A DNA stretch of 64,000 bases from Ascaphus truei. Taxonomy: Eukaryota; Chordata; Amphibia; Anura; Ascaphidae. The notes below the pieces were generated by a model. It had not been told where the DNA came from. It was given only the letters and a program-made list of their open reading frames with translations, and searched no databases. Shown here piece after piece: positions 21,481 through 33,745 of this stretch. The number at the start of each line of letters is the position of its first letter. Within the stretch, counting starts at the first letter, position 1. The stretch spans positions 11,412,099-11,476,098 of the forward strand of contig CM071574.1 of assembly GCA_036426205.1 (NCBI GenBank). The letters are read 5' to 3'. The position numbers were made by a program, and so were the translations under genes.

Positions 21481-22887
21481 ACCGCCTCCCAGATGGACGA
21501 ATACCTCCGCAAACAATACCTACGGGGGTCCAGTCCTACTCACCCTATTGCAAACATGATTCGCGATAATCTCACGCGAGGACCTCCCCCCTCGTTTATC
21601 AAACAGTTGCAGCAACTCACAGAGCACGAAACGCATCTCATGCTGCACTCTCCACAGAAGTCTAAAGCAGCCAGCAGCACTAAACCCAAAGGGAGTGCTG
21701 AGAAGAAGGAGGAACTGCCGGACAAATCAGGCCCGGAGAGGCCGAAATACGCTGGTCGAACCTCGCCTCCGTATGACCGCCGTACCACACCCCGAGATAT
21801 GTCCTGCTATAAATGTGGGAAGAAGGGGCATATCTCCTACGATTGTCGGATGGGGGAGTCGCGCCACCGGAGTCCGTCGCCCAAGAAATTCATGCCCCAG
21901 GCCATGATATGCGGTGTATACGCGACCAGCCCCGAAGCCCCTATTTTCACCCAAAGTGGCGATGAACCCGAAGAGGAGAGTAACCGAGTGGGGCCAGTAG
22001 CGCTGATCCGGGTACTAGTAGACGGTATCTACTCCTCCACCCTGCTGGACACGGGATCTCAAGTAACCATCATATATCGCGGATTCTATGATCGACACCT
22101 CCAGAAGCGTCCTCTGAAGTCGGCAGGGCATATCAAAGTAAGAGGGCTGAGCAATGACGATTACCCCATTGATGGCATAGTGACTGTGGACTTGGAGATA
22201 CAACAGCTCAACACAGGGAAGTCTCATCCCATGAAGGTGGATGCCTTGGTGTGTCCAGAACCCAAAGAGACACCTAAGTATCCAATCATCCTAGGTACGA
22301 ATGCGGAGATTGTGCAAGCCATCATCCTGGCCTATCTACACGAAACTAACGAACTGCCCATGTCCAGTCTACAGCTACAACTTGTCCAAGTGGATCCAGA
22401 TTCCCCTCCGGCCCCCGCGGAGGACCACAGACTGCTGTTCTGCAGCCGGGCAGGGCTGACTCGGCTCTTACCGGGAGAAACACAGAGGGTACCCGCCTGG
22501 TGTGCATATGCTGAACGAGTAGGTGAGGAGCGGCTCTTTTCTCTAAAAAGCACGCCCGAAGAAGATGTCCGCCGAGGATATTGGCTAGTACCGGAATTTA
22601 GGGATTGGCCGACCGCCATTCCCCGGCGAATTTATGTGATGGTACAAAATCTTTCGCCATTCCCCATGGCCATCAACGCGGGACAGGGGATAGGGAGGAT
22701 ATACCCAGTCAGCTCGGTAGATGAGGCCGTACAAGTAAAAGCTGCCCGAGTGGAAGATCCCGGATCGCCGTTAAACTTCGACTTTGGTGGTTGCGAGTAC
22801 AGCTGGAAGAGAGACGACCAGTATTCTCTACAGGGGAGATGGATGTGGGGTGTAGCCGACACGCCCAACTACCATTCGGATGACTGA
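21418..22887 (+). pseudogene. Gypsy gag C-terminus, zinc knuckle and protease
   Basis: An uninterrupted frame of 489 codons. The first part reads as capsid C-terminal helices. A CCHC zinc knuckle (CYKCGKKGHISYDC, spacing C-X2-C-X4-H-X4-C) lies at 21805-21846. A retropepsin-like aspartic protease follows, with LLDTGSQVTI at about 22042-22071 (active-site DTG at 22048-22056). About 250 residues follow before the RT begins. Gag and protease share one frame here, and the RT starts in an overlapping frame near 22880. That fits gypsy elements with a fused gag-pol, the frame change possibly being decay. Confidence 0.85.
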
Positions 22888-23503
22888 TACCAAGCCCTTC
22901 AGGGAACGTTCCCGTAGGCTTGCTCCTAGGGCCGTAGAAGATGTACGAGCAGCCCTCCATGAGATGGAAGAAGCCGGAATCGTTACAGAATCACGAAGCC
23001 CTTTTGCCTCGCCCATAGTGGTAGTGCGAAAGAAGAATGGGACGGTGAGGTTATGTGTAAACTACAGGACCCTCAACAATCGAACCGTACCAGACCAGTA
23101 CAATCTTCCCCGCATAGAAGAAATCTTGGACGCTCTACATGGAAGCAAATGGTTCAGTGTACTGGACCTCCGGTCCGGGTACTACCAGGTGCCGACGAGT
23201 CATGAGGACCAAGAGAAAACGGCGTTCATTTGCCCATTGGGGTTCTACCAATTCACCCGTATGCCCCAAGGCATATGTGGTGCCCCCCCTACCTTCCAGA
23301 GGCAAATGGAGAAAACTTTAGGGGACCTCAACCCCCAAGAATGCCTCGTGTATTTGGATGACATCATAGTCTTCGGGAAGACTCTGGAGGAACACGAGGC
23401 TCGACTCCTGAAGGTACTTGACCTATTAGCTCAAGAAGGACTCAAGCTCTCCTTAGATAAATGCTGGTTCTGCCGGACATCAGTGACTTACATGGGCACA
23501 TAG
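22880..23503 (+). pseudogene. Gypsy reverse transcriptase, fingers and palm
   Basis: This clean frame carries the standard gypsy RT blocks: an RSPFASPIVVVRKKNGTVRL segment, NYRTLNN, a SVLDLRSGYYQ palm block, GFYQFTRMPQG and the catalytic YLDDIIVF (YLDD at 23351-23362). It ends at a stop at 23501-23503, where the following GHIVSAEG block has moved into another frame. A single indel near 23495 is therefore enough to explain the break. Active-site aspartates are intact. Confidence 0.92.
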
Positions 23504-24657
23504 TGTCCGCTGAGGGAATCGCCACGGTCCCAGCCAAAATAGAAGCCGTCGTCAATTGGCCCCGACCTGAAAACGTGGGGGAGTTGCGATCGTTCCTGGG
23601 GTTCTGCGGATACTATTGCAGGTTTGTGGAGGGGTATTCCCGACGGGCCAAAGCCCTCAACGGCCTCCTCAAAATATATCCGGAAGACAACGGCCGAAAG
23701 GCTACGCCTGCCCCATAACCCTTCGGGGACAAATGGACGACAGAGTGTGTACAAGCCTTCAAGGACCTAAAACAGAGTTTAACCACGGCCCCCGTGTTGG
23801 CCTATGCAAACCCCAAACAACCATATATATTACATGTGTATGCTAGCCTGAGTGGACTAGGGGCGGTGTTACATCAAAAATACCCAGAGGGATTACGGCC
23901 CATAGCTTATATCAGCCGCAGCCTTACCATCAGTGACAAAAACTATCCCGTGCACAAACTGGAGTTCTTGGCCCTCAAGTGGGCCATTGTCGACAAGCTT
24001 CGCGATTACGTGTACGGTGTGTCGTTCGAGGTGCGGACCGACAACAATCCACTTACCTATATTATGACCTCAGCCAAACTCGACGCGGCTGGCCATCGCT
24101 GGTTGGCTGCCCTGTTCAATTACAATTTCACCCTGAAATATAAGCCCGGCCCCTTGAACATTGGAGCTGACGCCCTGTCTAGGCGACCAGGGCTGGCCAC
24201 TACCCCCGTTGAAGACCAATGGGAAGAAATTCCGGGATCCGGAATAAGAGCGCTATGTTGTACTGCGGCCATAGTCAATGATCAAGTGGCATTCTCCGAA
24301 TTAAGGGTGGCTGACTCTCTAGGATGCGCATCCAACGCTATCCCAGAGGCTTATCGGGACCCCAGTGGCATGCATGTTACTCCCGACAAGATCATAGCCT
24401 GGAAAGATATGGTACGCTACCAAGAGCAAGACCCGGTCGCGGGGGCCATTCGCTATGCTATCCGGAAAAATCGCCCGGCCCTCCTCAGACAGGCTCCGGG
24501 GGATGTAGGAGGTATACTAATGCGGGAAGCCGACAAGTTCGAACTACGAGACCATCTACTGTACAGAGTGGTAGAGTATCATAACCACCCGAATAGGAGA
24601 CAACTAGTACTGCCCAAACAACTACAGTACTTGGTACTGAGGGCTCTACACGATTAA
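23461..24657 (+). pseudogene. Gypsy RT connection and RNase H
   Basis: One frame, interrupted by a stop at 23716-23718, carries HIVSAEG, the LRSFLGFCGYYCRF thumb block, then RNase H. In RNase H the first catalytic aspartate (normally in a DAS context) reads as tyrosine (HVYASLSG, codon tat at 23839-23841). Later landmarks are intact: KLEFLALKWAI, RTDNNPLTY and GADALSRR. The stop at 24655-24657 separates it from the integrase in the same frame. Loss of the catalytic Asp plus nonsense codons indicates decay. Confidence 0.9.
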
Positions 24658-25560
24658 CATGGTCATTTGGGGGTTGACAAAACTTTTGGCCTAGTGAAAG
24701 ATCGATTCTTCTGGCCCAAAATGAGAGAAGCAGTAGGGCATCACTGTCGACGGTGTGTGCGGTGTATTCAGCGGAAGACATTGCCCAACCGGGTCGCACC
24801 AATGGGCCACTTAAAAAGCACCAGGCCTATGGACTTAGTGTGTATGGACTTCCTATGCATTGAACCGGACAGCCGTGGCATAGGCAATGTGCTGGTCATC
24901 ATGGATCATTACACCCGCTACGCCTAGGCCTTTCCGACCAAAGATCAAAAAGCCATCACGGTAGCCAAGGTGCTCTGGGAAAAGTACTTTATGCATTACG
25001 GGCTTCCGCAACGACTTCATTCCGATCAAGGAAGAGACTTTGAAAGCAACTTGATAAAAGAACTGCTGAAAATCTTACACATCGCTAAGTCCCGGACTAC
25101 CCCCTACCACCCCGAAAGGGATGCATTGCCGGAACGGTTCAACCGCAAGTTACTGGACATGCTAGGCACATTAACAGGGGTTGAAAAGACTGAATGGAGT
25201 CGACACATGGAAACACTAGTGCATGCCTACAATTGCACACGGCATGATTCCACGGGATTCTCCCTGTACTTCATCATGTTTGGGCGAGAAGCTCGACTGC
25301 CGGTGGATATACAGTTGAGAGTCTCCACCGATGGGGTGCATAATTCTACTCATTTCCGATATGTACAAGAGAATCTGCAACGGGCCTACATACAAGCTGA
25401 GAAATCTACCGAAAAACTGAACGCCGGGAATAACGGCGATACGATCATAAAGTTAAACACAGAGACATTAAACCAGGTGACGCAGTACTACTCCGTAACC
25501 TGGGAGTGCCAGGAAAACATAAATTGGCTGATCGATGGAGGGAGGGAGTGTACGAGGTAG
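24658..25560 (+). pseudogene. Gypsy integrase
   Basis: The zinc-binding N-terminus is recognisable: HGHLGVDKT, then FFWPKM and C-X2-C in HHCRRCVRC. The catalytic core keeps Asp in CMDFL (gac 24847-24849), Asp in HSDQG (gat 25024-25026) and Glu in PERFNRK (gaa 25132-25134). The last two are separated by exactly 35 residues, the D,35-E spacing of retroviral-type integrases. An in-frame stop at 24925-24927 breaks the core, and a frameshift near 25510 moves the C-terminal part into another frame. Confidence 0.92.
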
Positions 25561-26124
25561 CCTCACAAATGCCCGGCCTTCCGGTCTACCACATTAAGGA
25601 CTCGGAGGGTCGGGTGAAGACATGGCACCGAAATCATTTGCTCCCTATTCCCCGAGTGGAGGAGGGGGATTTGGAGTGGCCTGCATCCTCGTTGGATGGG
25701 GAGGGGACATTGGGAGATGACACGCTAGGGAACTCAACCTTTCAGGAAGATCCATAAGAGGGAACCTCTCAAAGGGGCCCTCAACAGAGCGCACCTCCCG
25801 GCGGAGCTACGGGTAAAGGGCGCGAGGAGAATTCACCCGGAAAATTCGTCACTAGACCCACTGAGCCCGTGCTTTGTACTAAGTCAGGATAATTTAGAGA
25901 CTGTAACCCCCTCAAGGGAAGAACTCGAGATTCAAGACCAAGATAGTCACTCTCCTAAGGGAGTGATCAAGCAACAGTTAAGGCGAAGCCAAAGGAACGG
26001 GCAAACGCCCATGAGGATGGCCTATGATCAGTTTGGGGCACCCCACTATGAGGCTCAGCAGTGGGCCCGCAGCCGCGTGAAATCAGTGATTGTGATGTTT
26101 AGTGAAATGTACAATCTGATTTAG
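25506..26124 (+). pseudogene. Gypsy integrase C-terminal domain and tail
   Basis: After the frameshift the frame at 25506-25757 reads with a VYHIKDSEG..VKTWHRNHLLPI block, typical of the GPY/F-type C-terminal domain of gypsy integrases. Beyond a stop at 25755-25757, another frame ending at a stop at 26122-26124 contains RRSQRNGQTPMRMAYDQFG. This is the basic, proline-containing tail that often closes vertebrate gypsy pol proteins. Confidence 0.75.
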
Positions 26125-26200
26125 AAGAGAGAAATGTCGTTGTTATGCAATTTTTCATTATATAAACGTTATACCATTTTAAGGTATTGTCCAAGCGGGG

Positions 26201-27312
26201 TGGTTGGAATCCACTTTCTTCCCCAATTGTTGTGTGGGGTGGGATATGTCGCACCTAGGGAACTCTCCAATAACGGAGGTTCCGTGACAGGGAGCCGCCA
26301 TGTTTAGGGTGGCGCCAGCGCAGACCTGGTCCGGCAGGAGGTTGCGCATGCGCAGAGCAGGGTACAAAGCCTGCGAAGGAGGAGAGCTCGGGGAGGAGGG
26401 GAGTTAGGGGACTACGGGTCCCAGCAGCCCCCGCGGTCCCCCGTGACACGGCAGAACCAATCAGGTACGAGAATAGGGAGGATAAGGAAGTGGTGGGGCG
26501 CACGAGGAGTCAGAGCTAGCTGTCGGAGGAAGGAGAAGGAGCTCCGGTGTAGGGAGGCAGGCCGCCCCTACCTAGGCTGCATGCCCCAGACCCAGTTAGG
26601 CCCTGAGCCCCAGTAGAGTGCAGCGGAGCTAGGGACTGGCCATAGTCAGGTTCCGGATCCCCTTCTGTGATACGATCGCTACCGGGACAGTTCAAAAATC
26701 AGCGGGAGGCCTGGGACCAGGCCCCGCTACTAAGTCGCAGCGTGTCTGGGTGGGATCGTCCCGGACACCTACGGGTGACGTCAGCTATGCCCACGCTGAT
26801 CCTTTGTGAAGATAGTTGCAGTACCGGGTACAGGCGTGCCCGGCAGGTAAACGTCAAGTGCACCAACGGTACCATTTTCACTCCGGGACACGGTGGCTGC
26901 GCAGTCACACACTTATACATCCACTGACTCACTTGGGGGTGGGGGAACGTATTCCACGCGGGAACTAGACACGGGGTGGGATCACCCGGTGAAGGGAAAG
27001 GGAGAGTGAGCGTTTAGCTGGACGCTGGTAGTAGTGTCTCCTCTAGGGAGGGACACCTGTTAATTAAGCTGTTGGTTGCTACAAGTAAATGTATATTGGT
27101 TAAGGTATATCGTTGTGTGTGTGTTCATGTACATAAGGTCCTGCGAAAACACACTTCCCTTAGGGCGGAAGCTGTCACAGGTGGAGGCGCTGCACCAAGT
27201 CATAAGTATTGTGAGCACCCCAGGCTCTCTGTGGCAGAGGCTTAGGCCCTGCGAGCCTACAGGTTATACAGCATATGGTAGTGGCCTTTGTTCGATAGCA
27301 ACCAGGGCTACA
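26201..27312 (+). repeat. Gypsy 3' LTR
   Basis: About 1.11 kb, starting tggttggaatccac (altered relative to tgtagccgggacccc in the 5' copy) and ending ccagggctaca. It is uninterrupted and supplies the pre-insertion sequence across caagtaaatgtatattgg near 27084. The altered first 15 bases, compared with the well-matched remainder, suggest a small local rearrangement at the start. Confidence 0.85.
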
Positions 27313-28114
27313 CTTATATCATGTTGAATAAATCCTGCACATTAATAACTTTTTCTAATATTTCCCACTACTCCAAAAGTAACCACAGACCATGAAACTT
27401 CTTACTTCTAATTTAATTACAGTATTTTCAGCTGAATTCCTTCTGCTTCTCTCATTGGTTTTCATGGAGGAAGACTCTCTCACAAACATAAAAATATTTT
27501 ATACAGTACCTTGACATTAGCAATCATTATAAGGTTGTCACCATACAGTACTTCCAAAAATGCAAATCCACATTTTTTTTTCAACCTTTACCATAATCGA
27601 TTATATTGTTGTATATAATAGGAATGAGTGACAGTGTACATACTGTATGTCTGTATATACTGTATTGTACTTGGACTTCTATATACCAAAAATGCACATA
27701 CCCTGTGTGATTTAATAGGCAGTAATTTTGGAAGTACTGCCATTAGCGCCTACTACAGGGTAAACCCAAATAATCCATCAAATTCAGTATATTTTCTTTT
27801 GCCAGTTATGGCATTGGAATCTTCCAAGGAAATTAAAGAACAGGTAGTCTATGGGGTAAGGTACATGGGTTTTACACATTGTGTTTTTTTGTCAACTACT
27901 CCATATTTTTATGATGGGGAAAAAATGAACAGCCTTTTTGTTTGAATTGTTATCTATGTTGCTAACAGAGATATATTGTCGTGTACTGAATAAATATGCC
28001 TAATCCTTTTGAATAATCCAATTAATACTATTCACAGTTGCAATGTCTATTGCTAGTAAATTCTATAGGTTCAGCACTGAGTTAAGGAGTGTTTTCTATT
28101 ATCTGTCCTCAAGG
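27313..28114. other. No recognised feature
   Basis: AT-rich DNA. An open stretch at 27628-27945 lacks a recognisable product. The purine/pyrimidine setting of ttttgccagttatggcattg near 27800 is weakly acceptor-like but not convincing. Confidence 0.4.
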
Positions 28115-28400
28115 CCGTATTTAGGCATAGGCCTACAAGTACCGGGCCTGGGGTGGCAAATCACGGTGGGGGGGAGGAGGGGTGGTGTTGCGGTTACAGA
28201 GGCCCCGCTCTCTTCCCCACAAAACAAACTGATTGCCAGGGGAGAGTGGTGGGGCCTCTGTACATGTCTCTTAATTCCTCCTGTAGCATCGCCCTCCTCC
28301 TGCTATGGCATCCAGTTGTCATGGCAACATGGACGCTGCAAGAGTAGGCGGCTAGGGCAGCAAGAATGTAAGTACCTATGGGCGAGAAAAATCTAAAACT
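28115..28400. mobile_element. GC-rich MITE-like element
   Basis: The segment begins around ggccgtatttaggcatagg and contains ttacagaggccccgctctct with an inverted gagagtggtggggcctctgt. The same core module occurs in the elements at 17.7, 43.4, 45.1 and 51.5 kb. A ggcaacatgg and gttgtcatggcaac context lies near 28315. No coding capacity. Confidence 0.5.
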
Positions 28401-28972
28401 GGCCCAGTCTGTCCTGTACAGTATGATCTATTGCATATTTTCTGTGTGTGGCCCCAGTTCTAATAAGTGAATACCATCCCCCTATTTAATTTCCAATGCC
28501 TTCTACGTGCTCCTCTTTCATATTTCCCATCCGTTGCCTCTCCATCAGACTAAATAAAGAGCTGTATTCCTTCCAACATTTACATACACAAAACATGTTT
28601 TGCTTGTCCTTGACCACTGCTGTACATTGAATTGTCTTATACTTATCAATTGATTTCCCTTGCCTTTCAGCTTACAAGTACAGTATCTGAGCTTGGAAAG
28701 ACTCTTCTACAGATTGTAATGGGCTTCATAAAAAAATAAATGCGGGGGGAAGGAATGCCACATTTAGTACTGTAAGTACTCACTTAATAATTTCAAATAT
28801 ATATTGAATTAGTTAAACAATATAATTCAGTAAGGTATTGTTTTCAAAGAAATATACAGGTGATTACTGACAGTTTGCTGAACAGATTTGGTAAATATTG
28901 GCTAATCTTACTGGGACTGAGAAATGACACTGAGTTTGAGCCATGTTCCACAACTGATGGAAGTGTCTATAC

Positions 28973-29112
28973 CAGTGGTGGGCTACTCCAGTACTCAAGG
29001 GTCACCACCAGTCTTTGACTCAGACACTGATTGATCCACCTCTAGTGAAGCAGGGATATCTTGAAAATGTGACCTGTCGGTGGTCCTTGAGGACTGGAGT
29101 TGTCCACCCCTG
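28973..29112. mobile_element. 140-bp hAT MITE with 8-bp TSD
   Basis: The left end cagtggtgggctactccagt and the reverse complement of the right end (caggggtggacaactccagt) are terminal inverted repeats. They are flanked by gtctatac (28965-28972) and gtctgtac (29113-29120), an 8-bp TSD with one change. The 8-bp TSD and CAG-type termini are hallmarks of hAT transposons. It has no coding capacity. A related half-element lies at 53445-53530. Confidence 0.85.
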
Positions 29113-29158
29113 GTCTGTACAGTACCATGCAAAAAAATAAAAAAATAGATAGATATAG

Positions 29159-29204
<46 letters not shown>

Positions 29205-29275
29205 ATTTTTTTTTACTTTTTTCATGGTACTGTACAGACTAGGAGTGGACAATTCCAGTCCTCAAGGATCACCAA
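29065..29275. repeat. Inverted duplication of MITE end and TSD around a (TCTA)n tract
   Basis: gtctgtacagtaccatgc at 29113-29130 faces its reverse complement catggtactgtacagac at 29223-29239. The symmetry continues outward into the hAT MITE end (ggactggagttgtccacc against gtggacaattccagtcc). Between them is gatagatatagatc followed by about eleven tcta units (29160-29205). The duplicate includes only half of the MITE. Confidence 0.8.
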
Positions 29276-30680
29276 CAGTGATATACCAACATATATATAC
29301 TGTGCAGCTGTTGAGTGAAAATTTGTAGTATGTAAAAAGAACAGACGATTTAAAATCAATATATTCAAATGTCCTACAGACATAAATGATACACTTGCAT
29401 ACAATATATATTTAATTGAACATTGCCAGTGTAGATGGCAGATAATATTACTTTTGCCTTTAGACCAAAGTCGGGAAAAGAATGTTAAGTAAAAATAAAC
29501 TGCACAATTGAGTTACAGATTTCAAGGATGTAGACTTAATTTTTTGACATAGCTGTTATTTGATGTTATTTGATAGAAGAACATCCAGGTTTGTCTTGTG
29601 GATAAGTGCAAGGAATCGTCGTGTTATTTCAAAAATAATGTAATGAAACATGAGAAAGAAAAAATCAACAGTCAGCACAAATATGAGTATAGAGTAAACA
29701 TTAAAAATTCTATGTATTTAGCCTAGCCCTAGACCATTGGCCATTCTGGCTGATATTTTGTGATCTATTGCAATATGCTGTGCCAAAATAACCATTACAT
29801 CCTGTAGAAGGTCTGTGGTGTACTGAATTGTACTCTATGTTCCGTGATTACTCAGGCCAATTGCATGGGCTGTACTTGAAAGAGCTGGAGAGAAACGTCA
29901 ATGAAGGGAAAGAAAATATATTGCATCAGTTTGCAGATTTCTAATTTTAAATGATGAGAACAGTGAAAGCTTATATGGTACGACTGCCTGTTCAGCATGT
30001 CTATGTCCAGCCAGAGGAGGTTGTTTGCAAAAAAATACACGAAAGTTTTCAATTCATCTTCTAAGGAGTTCCACAAACTGAGCCGACAAGAATGAAGGAA
30101 GCGGTTTTCAAAGCAGCAGATGCCAAGTAAAATTTCCCAACAAATCCACCTTCTGGGGTACATCTTGAGTCATCAAATCTTTAAAGTCAGCAGTGTTTCA
30201 TGTGGTTTAGAAAAAAAAATATAATTTTGATTTTGTGTATTGGGCAAACGGTCACAATTTAAAAGGAATACATAAACAGCCAAGGGCTTACAAATGAGAG
30301 CCATTCAATTTACAGTCATGGAATTATAAGTCAAAGGGTCATTTAGAAAATGATTTAGGTTCATTTTTTTTAGAAATGATTGAGTGTGCCCCTTTCCATC
30401 TTCCTTACAGGCACTGTAACATATAATGCAATATTTGTAAAGAATGTAATAGGTTTTTATTCAGACTTTGAAAAAAGATGAATTTGCACTAGACATTATA
30501 TAAATGCAAATTCTATATTACTTTGGACTCTGGGTAGCAAGCACTGACGCTGTTACGGAAAAAAATTGCATTTTTCTTCACGCTGAAACACGACATATTT
30601 ACTGAATTAAGTGGATTTCTACTGCTTTAGAATTTGGCACATGCTGCGCTTATATTCTGTGCTAAAAAAAGACATACACC
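29276..30680. other. No recognised feature
   Basis: AT-rich DNA without a supported feature. A minus-strand open stretch at 29852-30163 has no domain I recognise. Confidence 0.4.
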
Positions 30681-30689
30681 ACCATTAAG

Positions 30690-31205
30690 GTGAGAAACCA
30701 GTGCAGAAAACCGCCAAGGAAAGTAACGCAATCCGCATATTTGTAATACATAAACTTGCCAATATGCAAATGTACCTTTGTCCTAACTCCTCCCACTTGC
30801 TCCATAAAACCCTCACTGCAGGTAAACACTGTATCAACACGAGTTGCAACAAAATAATGACTTCCCCTGTAAATCGTGTTAACCCTCTCATTTTAATACT
30901 GGCTAACCTTAAAACTTGCCCCACAAATCAAGCATCCCAATAGCCTGCACTCATGGTTACTGCCCACACTCAGTCACTCCTACCAACCATTGTGACCCAG
31001 TACTGCCATCTACAGCACTTATTCTCTCCCTGGCTGTCTCTAAGTTTCCCATCAAACCTCTTAGATTGTAAGCTTTTCGGGACAGGAATTTCCTTTCCTA
31101 TTTTCTGATTTTGCTGCACTTATTGTATTATTATAATTCCCTGTACTGTATTATTTGTGAGGCGCTGAGTACACTTTTTGCGCTATATAAATAAAGACAT
31201 AAAAT
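30690..31205 (+). repeat. LINE/SINE 3'-end-like dispersed repeat
   Basis: The end of this block, ttagattgtaagctttt, gggacagg, tgaggcgctgagtac and gcgctatataaataaag, matches in layout the tails at 47505-47690 and 34365-34510. These are L2/CR1-type LINE or derived SINE 3' ends common in lower vertebrates. The upstream part (30690-30960) is low-GC and may be the body of a SINE. No polymerase is present here. Confidence 0.55.
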
Positions 31206-33460
31206 ACAATACTTTGCGCCAGAATTTTCCTTTTGATACATAGAGCCCATAAGTTTTTCCTTATTCTTGTTATTCTTACATAAAAAAAAATATATAATTC
31301 TTCAATGACCACTTTTGGGAGCATTCTAAGTTAAATTGCTATCATAAAAAAGTGTTTTGTAACTTGAATTGCACTTTAACTACAGTGTAGGGCTAATTTG
31401 ATAGAAAAAAGACTTTGTATCATCTCTTTGTATAAAAATGTTAATGTAAATACTGCTGTCCAGAGTCTTGTCACATGCTTGGTTGACACTCAGCTTTTGA
31501 TCGGGAAACTGAGCACTTGTTAATTCCTTGTATGTGCTCAGAGCAAAAATACTGTATGGATATGAAGTGTATGCCTACAGCCCCACAATGCTCTTATTCA
31601 CACCTATGTACTGTACAGTGCATGAAGGTATGAAGATTAAAAAGATATGCATAATTTATCAAAGAAAACCCTGACCCATTAGGGGAAGGGAAGCATGACC
31701 ATTGTTCCGAGGGGGCATGGAGTGATGTGTCTGGGGGGGGATATTAGGATGAGGCAGAGAGAGGTTATTTACGGGACTATCATCTCTTGACTTACCTTTC
31801 TCATCCTCTGACCGCCTTCCCAAAAGGTTCCCAATTTTGGGGTTTGGGTTTATGGGTAATGTTATGTTTATTATTATTGGGATGATTGTGTTGGAACACG
31901 TTATATTTAAAAAAAAAAATGAAAAAATATTAAAGAAAAACAGGGAAAGGTTAAAGGTGTTTGTGGTGGTTTTACGTTTGTCACAGCCGGAGGGTTGCAA
32001 ACTGGTCAGTTTGCGGCTGGTGGTTAATTTTGTGGAATCTGAGGGGCCAGAAGGATGCGTTCTTGGGTCAGGACTAGATGCGGCAGGCCTATAGGGTGCA
32101 CTCCTAATAGGGTCCCCAGTGGTACGAACCATGAATGCTCACTACAGTAGGTCATGTAGCAGTGGTGAGTACAACTGGTTGGGGATAGTTGTTGTCCTAG
32201 TCCAGGAGGTTGCTTTATTTTTAATAAAAGGCTGTGACCATTTGTACCCAACAAAACGTGTCTGATTTTATTGGGGTGGGTTATTAAATGGAGGGGGCAA
32301 GAGTCGAGGGGGCGTGGGTCATATAACAAGACATTTTTCCTGGTTTAATGGCCAGTAACAGCAAGGAAACAAATGTTAGAAAAAGTCTCTAGCGAGAAAC
32401 TTCTTATTGCATTTTGCTCACTTAGTAGTGATGCTAACATCGGCTGTTAATTTGAATTATGCTAACCTACTGCACATTAGATGGTTAAAATAAGCAAAAA
32501 ATAAAGTAAAACGTATTCATTATGAATGTTCAGAAGCCAATATTTTCCACGGAACGCCAGCTAATAAAGGCTTTAGGAAAATAAGGTCATACTAATACAC
32601 TACTAAACATACCTCTTGCATGATAATTTGTCTTTTCTCAACCCTTCAAGTACAGCTAAGTATGTCACAGAAAAATATATGCTTACCAATGTAAGGACCA
32701 AAAACACAAACTTATTTCAGTATCATTAACCCGAGATATAAGTGGAAGACTTGTTCTTGCTTTTCTATTTCATAAACGAGTCTACTGTAAATTAAAGGAA
32801 AAGGTTTTGACAGCCAATAATAAAACCTAGATGCTTAAGAATGCCATGTAAGTAGAGCTTGAATTTGATGGATGAATCCCTGCAACCTTACAATACACCT
32901 TTGATATTATAAAGACATTATAAATTTCAAAATGGCTCTTTGTCTTTACTCTAGAGATGCCAATTTTACAGCAGCAAAGATTCATTTATAACAGTAAACA
33001 TGAATTTGGAGTATTACATTAGGTGTTAGTAAAAAGGAATGATGTGTATAGAATTTATTAGCACACTCTGCCTTGAACATATTTTTACCTCCAAATCATA
33101 ATGGAATTCAGGTCACTTTCAATCTTGTCTAAGTCTCAAAGGAGCTTTAATGGTATCTATCAGCTACTTTACCTTAAGTTGTTATTTATTATCAGTCAGT
33201 GAAGTTTCTGTCAAGAAAACTGATGAATTATTATTATTTTTTAAATTATGATAAGAGGGGCAGAGCCATTTACCAACTGTGAAAACAGATGAAGATATAA
33301 TAAAAATTATGAAATGTGAGACATTTGTTTACAAGTTTAAAACTACAGTAGCACAGTACAAATTTTGTTGAAAGATACTATTTGTCGTTTTCATTTTTCC
33401 ATTAGTCAGCAAAGTACGATAAGAGTGATCTTTTTTTTCTGTTGTATAGCTAGCCATAGC
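31206..33460. other. AT-rich DNA, one repeat-like block
   Basis: Mostly featureless. At about 31660-32330 there is a repeat-like block with g-runs (gtctgggggggg) and minus-strand frames of 157 and 101 codons. One small block near 31960-32000 (tgtttgtggtggttttacg, tttgtcacagc) recalls 45630-45640. I do not assign a family. Confidence 0.4.
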
Positions 33461-33464
33461 TGTA

Positions 33465-33745
33465 ATAAGACCATTTATTATATTGTGGTTCACAATAAAA
33501 TAATAATAATAATAATAGAATGTTCTTGTATAGCTCTGCTAGTTTTATGTAGCACTTTGCAGAGATATTTTGCAGGCACAGGTCCCTGCCCCGTGGAGCT
33601 TACAATCTATGTTTTTGGTGCCTGAGGCACAGGGAGATAAGATGACTTGCCCATGGTCACAAGGAGCAGACACTGGCAATTGAACCAGGTTCCCACTCTC
33701 AGTGCCAGTTAGTGTCTTTACTCACTGAGCCACTCCTGCTGCAAA
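33465..33745 (+). repeat. SINE-like dispersed repeat
   Basis: After an (AAT)n run at 33498-33516 come phrases I associate with an abundant amphibian/fish short repeat: tgccccgtggagcttacaat, ggtgcctgaggcacagg, gacttgcccatggtcacaag and ctcactgagccactcctgc. The block is non-coding. Family name not assigned. Confidence 0.55.

Larger units (their letters stand above)
18644..27312 (+). mobile_element. Ty3/gypsy LTR retrotransposon, near full-length, inactivated
   Basis: Direct LTRs (18644-20516 with an insertion, and 26201-27312) flank gag and pol in gypsy order: gag with zinc knuckle, protease, RT, RNase H, integrase. The LTRs are highly similar, and most visible differences look like C-to-T or G-to-A changes at CpG, suggesting a moderately recent insertion followed by methylation decay. 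At least three frameshifts and several nonsense stops make it non-functional. The sequence after the 5' LTR (tttggaggcgctgctgag) does not read as a standard primer-binding site that I recognise. There is no env-like ORF. Flanks show no obvious 4-6-bp TSD. Confidence 0.9.

Noticed and set aside
27800..27860. Exon-like segment after ttttgccag and before caggtagt
   Set aside because: The acceptor is weak, the donor poor and the reading short; less convincing than the candidates at 42.0 and 51.3 kb.
29852..30163. 103-codon minus-strand open frame
   Set aside because: No recognised domain or convincing splice context; chance is sufficient in this composition.
31659..32132. 157-codon minus-strand open frame
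   Set aside because: Serine/threonine/proline/asparagine-rich low-complexity reading across repeat-like DNA with homopolymer runs; no domain.
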